Shown here one piece after another: positions 34,033 to 43,648 of a DNA stretch of 64,000 nt. Source of the stretch: JANYHH01 sp965249745 (GTDB lineage Bacteria; Deinococcota; Deinococci; Deinococcales; JAAFIG01); assembly GCA_965249745.1 (NCBI GenBank), contig OZ252252.1, positions 2,666,001 to 2,730,000 of the forward strand, read 5' to 3'. Under the pieces are notes generated by a model, which was not told the DNA's origin, searched no databases, and worked only from the letters and a program-made list of their open reading frames with translations. Every line of letters starts with the position of its first letter. Position 1 is the stretch's first letter. The position numbers were made by a program, and so were the translations under genes.

Positions 34033-34067
34033 AACACAACATTAGTGTTGTGTTACGGACTTGTCAA
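34033..34067 (-). promoter_or_regulatory. TA promoter with overlapping operator palindrome
   Basis: On the minus strand: TTGACA (34062-34067), 17-bp spacer, TAATGT (34039-34044), 6 nt, then GTG. A perfect inverted repeat AACACAACA-TTAG-TGTTGTGTT (34033-34054) covers the -10 and the start point. This is a typical autoregulated toxin-antitoxin promoter. Confidence 0.85.
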
Positions 34068-34189
34068 GTCGCCCCACTAAACAGCTACACGAGAACGCTG
34101 AGCGCCGCACACCTCGAGATCAGCCCAGGAACGGGACGTGGCATTGCTTTCCACGTGCTGCTCTCACGCTTCCGCCGCCACTCGAGCCG

Positions 34190-34486
34190 CCCACACCCCT
34201 CCAGGTGGCACAATCCCCGCACTCGAGCCTCCGGGCGGCGTGACACTCGAGGTCGGATCGTTGACACTGCCACTCGGTGGAATAATCGTACTCGCCCCAC
34301 TCGAGGGTGTAATCCCAACAACGGGAACGCTTGAACCGGGTGCGACGATACTACTCACATCCCCAGCGTTCGGTGTGACAATCGTCAGACTCGAGGGGGC
34401 GTTGATACTCGAGGCGCTGAGTGGCGTGATGCTTTGTGGGAGAACGGAACTTGGAGCCTCGAGGTTGATCTGACTCGCGCTATTTG
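34190..34486 (-). repeat. Toxin-linker repeat, copy 4 (remnant without tip)
   Basis: Encodes SQINLEAPSSVLPQSITPLSA through SSAGIVPPGGV and then leaves the linker frame (WAARVAAEA, stop near 34164). It is followed by AT-balanced spacer and the TA promoter, so the tip has been lost or replaced by the TA module. Confidence 0.85.
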
Positions 34487-34503
34487 CCGTTGAACTCAAC
34501 CAT

Positions 34504-34923
34504 TTATCGTTCCTCGAGGTTAGTGAAATGTTTATGAGAGTGGAAATCAATGAGCCGCCATGCCTCGCCTTTTGAATCAGATACTCTGTCGAACTTAATT
34601 CGTAAATCATCGGAGAACAGTAATTCTATATTCTTTTCACCGTATATAATCTGAGAGACTCGATGGGGGTTGAGCGCTAATTTGTTATTGAAGATATTTA
34701 ATATCTCTCTATTAAAATCTTTACTGCTGAAGTTATTTTCAGTGCTCCAAATCTCCCAGTTTTCTGGCAAATGGAGTGCGATTTCACCTATTTGCCTTTC
34801 TGTCTTACTCACAGGAGAAATAGATGTAGTAAGATTTCCAAATTGAATCCACAAAAGACCCGCATAGCCTATTTTACTTATAGGGAAACCCATCAACTTA
34901 TTTATCGCAGAACTTTCTTTCAT
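34504..34923 (-). CDS. Putative immunity protein of the minus-strand giant
   Basis: A 139-residue AT-rich gene whose ATG overlaps the stop of the 2805-residue YD-repeat protein (ATGA). It has a mixed hydrophobic start (ISKIGYAGLLWIQFGNL), then polar helices, and ends SHKHFTNLEER. No signal peptide or clear membrane helix, so it is probably cytoplasmic. Not a family I recognise. Its place directly behind the toxin tip supports immunity. Confidence 0.6.
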   Translation of the reverse strand: MKESSAINKLMGFPISKIGYAGLLWIQFGNLTTSISPVSKTERQIGEIALHLPENWEIWSTENNFSSKDFNREILNIFNNKLALNPHRVSQIIYGEKNIELLFSDDLRIKFDRVSDSKGEAWRLIDFHSHKHFTNLEER

Positions 34924-37900
34924 GGTTTTCCTTTGTCTTTTCGATAATCACCTTTGCTGTTACCCGTGAAATTATCTTTGATTTGCTGTGCCCTTCTTTC
35001 AATTTCTTCCAAGCTTAGATCCTGACCCGTGATGTCATCATGAAGTAAACGCCTTTGGGCTGGATTAAGGTTTAACCTATCGGCAATGCGATTGGCATTT
35101 TTGTTCTCACTCTGATTTGTCCCTAATTTTGAATCTGGGTCATCTCGCTGTTCACTCTTTGTCTGCTTAGCATTTAAGAAGATTTCTGATCTACTTGCAG
35201 CAACTACATTGTTATAAACATCTCTAGCAACTCCAGCAATCACGTAGCCAGTTACGCCCGCCGCGACAATCATTGCTAATGTTGCTCCGATAGGGTTACC
35301 TATACTCCCAGTAGCTGTAATGCCTAGCGCAGTGCCTCCTCCACCAACCCCCACTACAGCAAACGCCAATCCAATTCCAGCTAACGCACTCGAGCCATTA
35401 TTACTCGAGCCGGGCCCCATTTGATACGTGCCATTCTGCAATTCAGGGTGTTGCGCCAAAACGCTTTTGTCTTGCAACATACCCCACATTGCCGCTGCTG
35501 TATCCGCCAAATCCTTTCGTCCCAATTGTCCTGTACCCAATCCGTAATTCATCACGTGCCAAAATGCGAGTTTCCGTTCTGGGGACATCTCTTGATACAG
35601 TGGATTCTCAGAAATTGCGCGTACCGACGCTGCCGCCCGGGGTTCGCTCCCGCCTGGATACACAACATCAATGCGTTGCGCTCGAGTTTTTGCAAGTTGG
35701 AACTCGAGGTCAGCGCGTTCCTGAGTACTGCGACCCGATGAAGTTTTTATTGTTTCACCAAGGAAATCTGCTTTGTCCTGTAGAGATTGAGCGGTGCTAG
35801 TACACTCATCTGATTGCTCCAAAGCAAACTTCACATTTGAATCGCCTACGAAACGACAATTCCCGTTGATGATCCGGTTTTCTAAGGGCTTAACATTACC
35901 TCCACTCGAGCCGCCAACACTTCCTCCCGGCGGCACAATCGCACCACTCGAGCCTCCCGGCGGTGTCACACTCGAGGTCGGATCATTGACGCTCCCAGAT
36001 GGTGGAATCACACTCGAAGCGCCACTCGAGGGCGTGATCCCCACAACGGGCATACTCGAGTTAGGAGCAACGATACTTGAGACATCACCCGCGTTTGGTG
36101 TGACAATCAACAAGCTCGAGGGGCTGGTGATGCTCGAGGCGGACAATGGCGTGATGCTTGGTGGGAGAACGGAACTTGGAGCCTCGAGATTGATCTGCGC
36201 TGTGAACTGACTCGGCTGACCTGAGCTTGCTGTCGTTGCGGGTTGACTCGAGGCGGTCGTCGTGGCACTCGAGACGCTGAAACTTTGCACACCCACGCTC
36301 GGGGTACTCACGGGTTGACTCGAGACGGTGGTGTTCAAATTCAGTGTTGTCCCACTCGAGAAACCTGTGCTTTGCGGTTGCGCTTGCGGTTTGCTCGAGG
36401 CGGGCGGTGTGATGCTCCCAGGATCGCTCGAGGGCGGTGTGAGGCTGCCAGGCGCTTGGATCGCGCTCGGTTCTACCTTGACTTGCGTGGACAGCGGGGT
36501 GACTGGGGCTTGGAGGGGTGTGGCGCTCGAGTCGGTGGAGGGCGCTGCGAACGGTGCGATCACATCGAAGGTTCCATCGCTGTTCTTCGCGCCGTCCGCC
36601 AAGCTGAAGGTTTCGTCTTGATCCAAGGGAGGTGGACTAAAACCCACGGGACCAACATCACAGCCACCGTCACCATCGCTGTTCACGGGTGTACAGGAAT
36701 ACCCATACCCGGAAGTGGTCTGAACGCTGTGCATCAGATGGACTTGCCCGTCCAAGATCACCGAGGACTGCGATTTCGTTTGATACCCGTAGAAACCGCT
36801 CCCGAAATCCGTCGTTGCCCCTTGAGCACTCAACGCCAGATCACCGAACGGATCGTAGCGAAACCGTATGGCTCGAGTTACCGGAGCTGGTACACTCGCC
36901 CCTGGCGGACCTCCGTTGATAGAATAAATTGTCTCCTGAGTGGGGCCGCGGTCAAAGTTGATCGCCCGGTCATCAGCATCGTAGCGCTTCGCCGCATTGT
37001 TAAAGACGTTCGTTGTGTCCGTTCCCGTCATATTGACCCGCATCCCACGCGATGACAACGCGTAGTTGTGCGTCACCTCTGCGCCGCCATTTTGTGGAGT
37101 GATCTTTTCTGAGATGACCGCGTTCAACACCGAGAACGTAGCGTTATACACCTCACGGCGAGCGACGTTCCGACTCACCGGGAACGAGCTGCTGCCGTCG
37201 TACTCGTACCCAGAAGAGGTCTCAAACCTCGAGTTATTGTTCCCGTAAGCGTCGTACAAGAACTCTGTATCAATCGTACGCGTGACTGCCGAACCGGTCT
37301 TTGTATCTTGCGTGGTCACCCGGCGGGTCGGAAAGCCATTTCCGTCATACGTCCAAACTGACTGCTGTGAAGGACAACCTGTTATTCCCGATCCTTGCGG
37401 GCAACCGTTGAAACCAGAGGCGGCTGCGCCCACGGTGGAGTACGTCAAACCACCCACGGTTGGCGTGCGTGTACTCCAGTAATTCCCGTTGAGCGTTTCG
37501 TACACTTCACCGCTAGCTCCGTAACTATAATTGGTCGTGGTCGCCGCGCCAATGCCGTACGTGCCGTTGCTATCGTAATTGCTGGTCAATCTGCCTCGAG
37601 CGTCGTACGTGAAGGTTTGATTACCGACGCCAGCTACCACGACACTGGCTTTGCTGCCATCCGAGTAGTAGCTCGTACCCGTCGAGCGGTAGACTGTCGC
37701 ACCTGTAAAGTCTGTGTCACTCACAGCCACGCAGCTTGTCTGGTCACGCTCGGTGTAATTAATGTTGGTAACAGATTGCGGTCTCACTCGAGGTGAAACG
37801 CAGTCCGAGAAAGTGACGCCATTATCGCTTCCGGCCCCAGCGGTGCGTCCAATCAGATTTCCGTTCGCGGCGAAAACCTTGACTTCACTGGCACGCAAGG

Positions 37901-40900
37901 TTTGCTTGTTCGTTGGGGAATAGTTGTACGCGTAAACATCGCTGGCATCTTGCGGATTAGAGGGACTGACAGTTGACACATCAACACTATCGGTGAATCC
38001 GCCACCATTCCCAGTGATACCCCGCTTGTACGATTTCAACAGATTCCCGTTCGCATCGTACCGCCATAGCGTCGCCTCGTCATCCCCGTTAATCGCCCCC
38101 GAAGCTGTGCGGTGCAGCGCATAAATTGATTGATCCCCGTAGAAGCTTCGCTTGTACCGCAATCCCAAGCCATTGAACGCATTGATTTCAATGAACTCTC
38201 GAGCATTCACTGCGCCACCGATAGACCGCAAGTCACCGAACGAGGCGTGGCTACCGGCCCGACCGAGGTTTGTCAGATCCCCCCAGCACTGCGCGTTACC
38301 CGCTGTGACATTTGGTGTGGTTGCCCAGCAGTCCACGGTGTTGTACTGACTCGTGATCAAACTACCATCGTAGCCGTAACTGGTTTCGGCGGTTTTTACA
38401 CCGTCCACGCGGTACGTGTAATACTTTATTTCGCCGCCAACACCAAATTTGTGCGGTCGGGATTCCACTTGCACCTTACCCAGGCTGTTGTACCAGTAAT
38501 CGGTGTACAAGCCCCGCTCGATCTTCTGCTTCAAGTTTCCTGCTAGATCGTAGGTGTAGGAGCTGACCAAATTACCTGGCAAGGCTGTCACATCAATTGT
38601 TCCATCGCGCCGAATTTTCTTTTCTTGAATCAACTGATCCCAGGCGTTGTACTGGTATTCAGTCACGAAGCCATCCGCATCTTTCATTCGCGTTAAATGC
38701 CCGCGCCCGTCATAGCCCTGCTCTATAGTCGCTCCAAGCGGCAAACTCGTGAGCGTTGGACGACCCGCGAAATCGTACTGATACGACGTGCAAGCCGTCG
38801 TGTTGCCATTAATGCCATAAACGCAGCTCGAGGTTGGGTATTTTCTCGAGCCGTAATCGAACCCTTTGGTTTGCACATACCCAGCGGCGTTCCCATCATC
38901 CGCAAGTTTCGCGGAAGTACTTGGATTGTTGTCCGGTTCAAAGATGCTCGAGACCAACCCATCCCCGGTGTAATTGACGGCTTTTGTGGTAATCCCTCGA
39001 GCGTCAACAATGTACTGCGGCGAACCAAAAGCGCTATATTTGACCCGGCTGGTGTTCCCTCGAGCGTCCTTGGTGGCGGTCACGCGTCCAGCCGCGTCAT
39101 AGGCATAATACGTGCCCGCATGAGCATTGGACGGACTGCTATCCTCGTCACTAAAGTTCTGTGCACATTCTCCACTGTTATCAAGGCATACTTGTTGTTG
39201 CTTTTCGCTGACATTGCCAATCCCGTCGTACCCTAACCAAGTTCCCCAACCATCAGCGTCTACGGTGTGAACCATGCGATCCCATGCATCGTACTCATAC
39301 GTGGTCGTGGCGATTTGCACACCCGCGCCCGGTGTTGGCAGAACCATGCTCGAGGGAACGACAGGGCTGGGACTACGCACCAGTTTTTTCTCCGCTGTCT
39401 TGCGGTTGAATCCGTCGTAAGCGTATTCCATGTACGGGCGGCGGTTATCCACGTATCCACTGTTCCCCAGCTCAGGACTGAGTTGTTTTAATAGGTTTCC
39501 TTCGGTGTCGTACACCATGAACGTCGCTCGAGCATCACCCGATGCAACCATCTCGAGGGCATCACTGCGTACTTTGATTGGACGGTCGAACGGGTCATAG
39601 GTGAAGTACGTCGTTCGTGTTTGAGGTATGTTTACGCTTGTGTTGTTGTACCCAACACGTCCCAACCCATCAATGTTGTAGTTGTACGAGCAGCGATTCT
39701 GATCGGGTTGAGCTGCTCCAGTGCCAGATCCACCCCCACCGAAGTCGCAATTGAAATCTTGAATACCGCTCGAGTGATACGACGCAGCGGTTCCAAGACC
39801 GTTAAATAGCCCGGTGTTGACTGTGCGATCAAGGGTGTCGTATTTGAATGTCGTAGCAAAGCCATCAACTGTTTGCGTGACCACGCGACCAAACGCGTCA
39901 TAAGCAAGAATAGTGGTCTCGTGAGGTGTGTTGACGCCGTTGCCATCCCCGATCCCTTTGACGATCCCAGCAGTCCGCCCAAGGTCTACGCCAGAGAGGT
40001 TATAGGTGTAATCGGTTGTATTTTCCTTCTGACCTTCCCAGCTCGAGTCTAATTCTCCGGTCGCATAATAATTCCAGCGCTTTTGAATGGCTGCTCGACC
40101 ATATTCATAAACTTGTTCAAACACCATCTGTCCGAAGCCGTTGAACCCGCGCATTGTGACGAAATCCTTGCGGTTATTACGGTCCGCCACAAAGACATTG
40201 CTGTTATTCACATCAGATGCTAAACCGCCAACAATGTTTTTGATAATGACATCGCCGAATTGGTTAAACCAATAGGCTGTCGCTGCTAAACCATTATCAC
40301 TTGTAGAGACTAAATCAGCATACTGTTTTGCAAGCGTTCCTTGGCTTTGTCGAGGTTCTTGAATCCACTCTCCGTAGGTCTCACCAGTGTGATACGTAAA
40401 ATTTGTTGTTACCCCAGTTAATCCACTCGAATAACTGCGCTTCTGCGTTAAACGACCGCTCGTATCATAAATTTGTACAAAACCGCGCTTCAATGAGCCA
40501 CTAACATAGCGATCATCCACACGTTGCTGGATTGCCCCAAACGTCTGCCCGCTCGTTGTAATCGTCGGATGCAAGTTAAAATACGTATTTTTCTTATTCT
40601 GACCGTAACTGTAGGCCACACCGTCTCGAGTTCCACTGACTGCATCCACAATCTCGTTCGTCTGACGGTTGTCCAAATCGTACGTGTACGAAGTCGCCCG
40701 CTCTGAGGTTGAGGCACTGGCGGACACAAATGTCTCGAGTTTCGTGAGATTACCCGCCGCGTCATAGGTATAAACATCTTTGCGACCCGATGGAGAAACA
40801 ATGCTCGCCGTCGTACCGTTCGCGTTATACGTGTAATTCGTTATCAACCATTTTTCTGCAAGACTGAACGAGAACCAAGGCGCGGTCGGAATCCACGGGT

Positions 40901-43337
40901 TGTAATCACGCACTTTCTTCTGCGTCAATTGACCGCTCGCATCAAACACGAATTGGCTTTCCTTACGACTATTATCCCCCGGCGTGCCCTGGACCACACT
41001 GACACTCGTACTGATCGGACCCGACACCGCTAGCAACGGGATCAACTTCACTCCAGCCCCTTGCGACCCGCGCAACTCGAGCACGTCCCCAGGGCGCACG
41101 TTGAACCGTCCCAGAGTCGCACTCTGACCCCGCTTCAATTGCACGGGTGAAGCCTCGCTGCCATTGCGTTTCCACTCGAGTCTGCCGCTTGCTTTTGGCT
41201 CGAGGCGCACCTCGTACAAATCCGTGGCGAACTTCGCAGGCACTTGGTACTGAAGCGCGTTCCCGCTTCGCTTGGCCGGTAGGATCACCGTCTCGAGGTC
41301 ATTGTTGCGGCGGTATAACGTGCCTGTCATCGTGAAGGTGTAAAAGATGCTGGGTTGATCGGTCATGTCCACCCGGATCAGACGATCACTCGGGTCATAG
41401 AAATACGTGGTTTGCACGGTGGTTTGACCGCCGAGCACACTGCGAGAGATATTCTTCAACATCAAGCGCGTGTTGTTGGCTCGCCATTCGTATGAGAAGG
41501 TCGTCCAGCGGCTAATCGTACCGCCCTTGCCATCCGGGGCGGTGTACGTAACTTTGGTGACGGCACGCTGATTGCCGCAGACGCCGTTAAAGCAATTCCC
41601 GTACTCAAACTCCGTTTTGCGTGCAGCACTCGAGTTGAGCGCTTCGTCACGCAGCAACTCATTGACTCGAGTCAGTGTTTGATCGGTGGTGTTCCACTCG
41701 TAGGTCGTGACGCGGCCCCATTCATCCCTCACCTTAGAGATCAGGCCTGGAGCGGCGTAGAAGAGGTCTGTGATGGGTCCTAAAGCGAGTGTCGTGAGAT
41801 CGCGTCCTTCAGGCATCCCCGCTTGGGCGCTACGGTACTGCTGATACGGGTTTTGCACGTAATCGGCGTACTCGCCGTCGTACGCGAAGGTAACCCTCGT
41901 ACCATCAGGAGTGTAGTAATGCGCGATGTAATTTGCGCCGATCTGCCGCAGCACAACCCATTCTTTGACGTACTGCGTGCCCGGCATTGGGTCGAGGGCG
42001 TAGAAGGTCGTGCCCGTCGTGGTCTGATACCTCGAGATCCAACTCGGCACAGTCGTAAAACTTGGTGTGGTTTGCTTGAAGAGTTTACTGCTGCCATCGC
42101 CGCTGCTGAGGGTGAAGCTGCCGGGAGCGATGCGTTGGACAGAGAGGTTCTTGATCTCCCAATCCGGGTTATTCGCGGTTTGTTCCCATATTTCAAAAAC
42201 GCGACCAGCATTTTGGGTGACGGTATACGTTTGAGAGAGTGTTTTCCACGTTGTGTTGAGCGCGACATTCGCGGTGTAATTGACATCGCTAACGCCGTAG
42301 TTAACGGTCAATGAACCGTTCCGAGTGCGAGCCTCAAGTAATACTTTATATGTACCTGGTAAGGAAGTGTCTGTCCGAAGAATGCCGCTGTAATTCGTGC
42401 CTGGCGTGCCCGTATAATCAGCCTTCTGCAACCTCGAGAAGCTTTCAATGGTGGGCTTGGCACATACTGGAAGCCAGGAGGCGGTCCTCATGTCTTGGTC
42501 TGGGATAGAGATCAGGTTTGCGCCCGTAGGGTTGTTGTTCGCATCGAGGCGAAACGAACTCAGGTTAGCTACCTCCCAGGCAGGGTTGTTGAGGCTAGTC
42601 TCCCATACTGCCATCGCCACGCTGGAGACGTTTCCTGCGGGAACCGTGAAGTCTTTCGTGAAGGTCTGCCAGTTCGTTGTCACACCCGCCACGGTAACAA
42701 TCGAAAACGTGTCCAGTCCGTAAAGCAGTTGCATGTTGGCCTCTGCTCGAGCATCCAAGGTCAGGCGGTATTTACCGGGTTGGAGCGCACCAGTATTTGT
42801 AAAACCTCCGCTTTGACTGCCGTTGCCGCAGCCAACTGCCGGACCGCCAGGGCTATCTTGGGAGAGCAAGCGATTGACTGGAATGACGTTAGGTTTTGCG
42901 AAGTACCCGTAATAACTATCTGATGCAAGGTTTGGATTGAGCGTTAGGTTATCGCTGCCAAAGCTCGCATTGCTCGTTCTCGAGAAGCCATTGAGTCGCA
43001 ACCTCGAGCTGAGGTTCCAATTCGATCCACCGACCTTGTTCGTGTTCTCGTCGCCGCTCGTCATCTGGTTGTTGAACGACAACCCACCCGCCGCCGCGTA
43101 GACATTTCCGTTCGCCAGATTGACGGCTTGCGCCAGATCACCGAAACCGGGGGCGTTAAAGCTCGAGACGCCCAATGGTTGACTGCTGACGCCCGCGCCG
43201 GGTCGCACGAACCAGCCGGGCGCGGCGAAGGTCAGGAGCATCGGGCCTTCGCTGCCGAACAGGTAGACCGTGGCGAGCGTGGCGGCGATGAAGCGTTTCA
43301 GACGGGTGCGGCGTTGCTCGAGTTGACGGTTCGGCAT
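34920..43337 (-). CDS. Giant secreted YD-repeat (Rhs-type) polymorphic toxin, minus arm
   Basis: 2805 residues. A signal-like N-terminus (RFIAATLATVYLFGSEGPMLL) precedes GFGDLAQAVNLANGNVY, shared with the plus-strand giant. About 110-405 hold two similar jelly-roll, carbohydrate-binding-like domains (each with PGxYxxxLxAR...WEI/WEVxNLS). YD repeats (YTYDAAGNL, YEYDAWDRM, KDARGNTSRVKYS) fill about 440-2240 and would form a beta-cocoon. The linker is about 2250-2485. The tip, about 2486-2805, has the pre-toxin motif (ENPLYQEMSPERKLAFW), a Gly-rich hydrophobic stretch and a charged end (NLNPAQRRLLHDDITG). ATG 43337 has GGGAGG upstream. No DPxG core cleavage motif is seen. The tip activity is unknown. 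Confidence 0.85.
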   Translation of the reverse strand: MPNRQLEQRRTRLKRFIAATLATVYLFGSEGPMLLTFAAPGWFVRPGAGVSSQPLGVSSFNAPGFGDLAQAVNLANGNVYAAAGGLSFNNQMTSGDENTNKVGGSNWNLSSRLRLNGFSRTSNASFGSDNLTLNPNLASDSYYGYFAKPNVIPVNRLLSQDSPGGPAVGCGNGSQSGGFTNTGALQPGKYRLTLDARAEANMQLLYGLDTFSIVTVAGVTTNWQTFTKDFTVPAGNVSSVAMAVWETSLNNPAWEVANLSSFRLDANNNPTGANLISIPDQDMRTASWLPVCAKPTIESFSRLQKADYTGTPGTNYSGILRTDTSLPGTYKVLLEARTRNGSLTVNYGVSDVNYTANVALNTTWKTLSQTYTVTQNAGRVFEIWEQTANNPDWEIKNLSVQRIAPGSFTLSSGDGSSKLFKQTTPSFTTVPSWISRYQTTTGTTFYALDPMPGTQYVKEWVVLRQIGANYIAHYYTPDGTRVTFAYDGEYADYVQNPYQQYRSAQAGMPEGRDLTTLALGPITDLFYAAPGLISKVRDEWGRVTTYEWNTTDQTLTRVNELLRDEALNSSAARKTEFEYGNCFNGVCGNQRAVTKVTYTAPDGKGGTISRWTTFSYEWRANNTRLMLKNISRSVLGGQTTVQTTYFYDPSDRLIRVDMTDQPSIFYTFTMTGTLYRRNNDLETVILPAKRSGNALQYQVPAKFATDLYEVRLEPKASGRLEWKRNGSEASPVQLKRGQSATLGRFNVRPGDVLELRGSQGAGVKLIPLLAVSGPISTSVSVVQGTPGDNSRKESQFVFDASGQLTQKKVRDYNPWIPTAPWFSFSLAEKWLITNYTYNANGTTASIVSPSGRKDVYTYDAAGNLTKLETFVSASASTSERATSYTYDLDNRQTNEIVDAVSGTRDGVAYSYGQNKKNTYFNLHPTITTSGQTFGAIQQRVDDRYVSGSLKRGFVQIYDTSGRLTQKRSYSSGLTGVTTNFTYHTGETYGEWIQEPRQSQGTLAKQYADLVSTSDNGLAATAYWFNQFGDVIIKNIVGGLASDVNNSNVFVADRNNRKDFVTMRGFNGFGQMVFEQVYEYGRAAIQKRWNYYATGELDSSWEGQKENTTDYTYNLSGVDLGRTAGIVKGIGDGNGVNTPHETTILAYDAFGRVVTQTVDGFATTFKYDTLDRTVNTGLFNGLGTAASYHSSGIQDFNCDFGGGGSGTGAAQPDQNRCSYNYNIDGLGRVGYNNTSVNIPQTRTTYFTYDPFDRPIKVRSDALEMVASGDARATFMVYDTEGNLLKQLSPELGNSGYVDNRRPYMEYAYDGFNRKTAEKKLVRSPSPVVPSSMVLPTPGAGVQIATTTYEYDAWDRMVHTVDADGWGTWLGYDGIGNVSEKQQQVCLDNSGECAQNFSDEDSSPSNAHAGTYYAYDAAGRVTATKDARGNTSRVKYSAFGSPQYIVDARGITTKAVNYTGDGLVSSIFEPDNNPSTSAKLADDGNAAGYVQTKGFDYGSRKYPTSSCVYGINGNTTACTSYQYDFAGRPTLTSLPLGATIEQGYDGRGHLTRMKDADGFVTEYQYNAWDQLIQEKKIRRDGTIDVTALPGNLVSSYTYDLAGNLKQKIERGLYTDYWYNSLGKVQVESRPHKFGVGGEIKYYTYRVDGVKTAETSYGYDGSLITSQYNTVDCWATTPNVTAGNAQCWGDLTNLGRAGSHASFGDLRSIGGAVNAREFIEINAFNGLGLRYKRSFYGDQSIYALHRTASGAINGDDEATLWRYDANGNLLKSYKRGITGNGGGFTDSVDVSTVSPSNPQDASDVYAYNYSPTNKQTLRASEVKVFAANGNLIGRTAGAGSDNGVTFSDCVSPRVRPQSVTNINYTERDQTSCVAVSDTDFTGATVYRSTGTSYYSDGSKASVVVAGVGNQTFTYDARGRLTSNYDSNGTYGIGAATTTNYSYGASGEVYETLNGNYWSTRTPTVGGLTYSTVGAAASGFNGCPQGSGITGCPSQQSVWTYDGNGFPTRRVTTQDTKTGSAVTRTIDTEFLYDAYGNNNSRFETSSGYEYDGSSSFPVSRNVARREVYNATFSVLNAVISEKITPQNGGAEVTHNYALSSRGMRVNMTGTDTTNVFNNAAKRYDADDRAINFDRGPTQETIYSINGGPPGASVPAPVTRAIRFRYDPFGDLALSAQGATTDFGSGFYGYQTKSQSSVILDGQVHLMHSVQTTSGYGYSCTPVNSDGDGGCDVGPVGFSPPPLDQDETFSLADGAKNSDGTFDVIAPFAAPSTDSSATPLQAPVTPLSTQVKVEPSAIQAPGSLTPPSSDPGSITPPASSKPQAQPQSTGFSSGTTLNLNTTVSSQPVSTPSVGVQSFSVSSATTTASSQPATTASSGQPSQFTAQINLEAPSSVLPPSITPLSASSITSPSSLLIVTPNAGDVSSIVAPNSSMPVVGITPSSGASSVIPPSGSVNDPTSSVTPPGGSSGAIVPPGGSVGGSSGGNVKPLENRIINGNCRFVGDSNVKFALEQSDECTSTAQSLQDKADFLGETIKTSSGRSTQERADLEFQLAKTRAQRIDVVYPGGSEPRAAASVRAISENPLYQEMSPERKLAFWHVMNYGLGTGQLGRKDLADTAAAMWGMLQDKSVLAQHPELQNGTYQMGPGSSNNGSSALAGIGLAFAVVGVGGGGTALGITATGSIGNPIGATLAMIVAAGVTGYVIAGVARDVYNNVVAASRSEIFLNAKQTKSEQRDDPDSKLGTNQSENKNANRIADRLNLNPAQRRLLHDDITGQDLSLEEIERRAQQIKDNFTGNSKGDYRKDKGKP
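35890..36600 (-). repeat. Toxin-linker repeat, copy 5 (full, variant B, in minus-strand giant)
   Basis: The longest minus-strand copy, from the SATPLQAPVTPLSTQV head to VGGSSGGNVKPL. CTCGAG recurs about every 40-50 bp, nearly always read as xxC-TCG-AGy (Ser-Ser). Confidence 0.9.
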
Positions 43338-43635
43338 TAGGTTGTTCCCTCCCAGGTGGCGGTGTGAGCCGCCGAATGAGGGGACTTTAAGCTAACTCTC
43401 ATGAGTTTGTAAAGTAGGGCACGCTTCGTGTACTCACGTTATATTCTGGCGGAGCTGTGTGGCTCGAGAGGGCAAACGGGCAAGAAAGCAAAGCATTGGC
43501 TTGCTTGCACCCTTGGCGTTTAGAAGTACTCATCCTGGACGCACTGCTTAACGCCTCGAGCGATGGCATTGAGACGTGTCCTGAACGGGATGCGCTTCTT
43601 TCTCGCGCCGACTTCCACGAACTGGAGGAATCCGG
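43338..43635. other. Divergent regulatory region of the toxin locus
   Basis: About 300 bp between the two giant-toxin transcription units. It holds the minus-strand ribosome site and 5' hairpin (GGCGG/CCGCC around 43360-43375), candidate promoters in both directions and two CTCGAG sites. The open frame upstream of 43649 on the plus strand does not look like protein. Confidence 0.6.
43385..43413 (-). promoter_or_regulatory. Possible promoter of the minus-strand giant
   Basis: Minus strand TTTACA (43408-43413), 17-bp spacer, TTAAAG (43385-43390). It is 48 bp before the ATG. The -10 is imperfect. Confidence 0.4.
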
Positions 43636-43641
43636 TATACT
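43636..43641 (+). promoter_or_regulatory. Leaderless -10 box of the export/toxin operon
   Basis: TATACT lies 7 nt before ATG 43649, with no ribosome site between them. It probably drives the lipoprotein-protease-secretin-toxin operon. Confidence 0.65.
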
Positions 43642-43648
43642 TCCGCCG

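Noticed and set aside
34023..34473. Plus-strand frames rich in Pro/Leu/Glu opposite linkers
   Set aside because: CTCGAG is palindromic, so linkers read on the other strand give repetitive open frames; they lack starts and domains.
28541..36600. Insertion sequence or prophage
   Set aside because: No transposase, integrase, terminal inverted repeats or phage structural genes were recognised; the repeats are explained by shared linkers.
43457..43648. Longer start for the first lipoprotein of the export operon
   Set aside because: The extra 64 residues do not look like protein, and ATG 43649 gives both a lipobox and a TATACT leaderless promoter.
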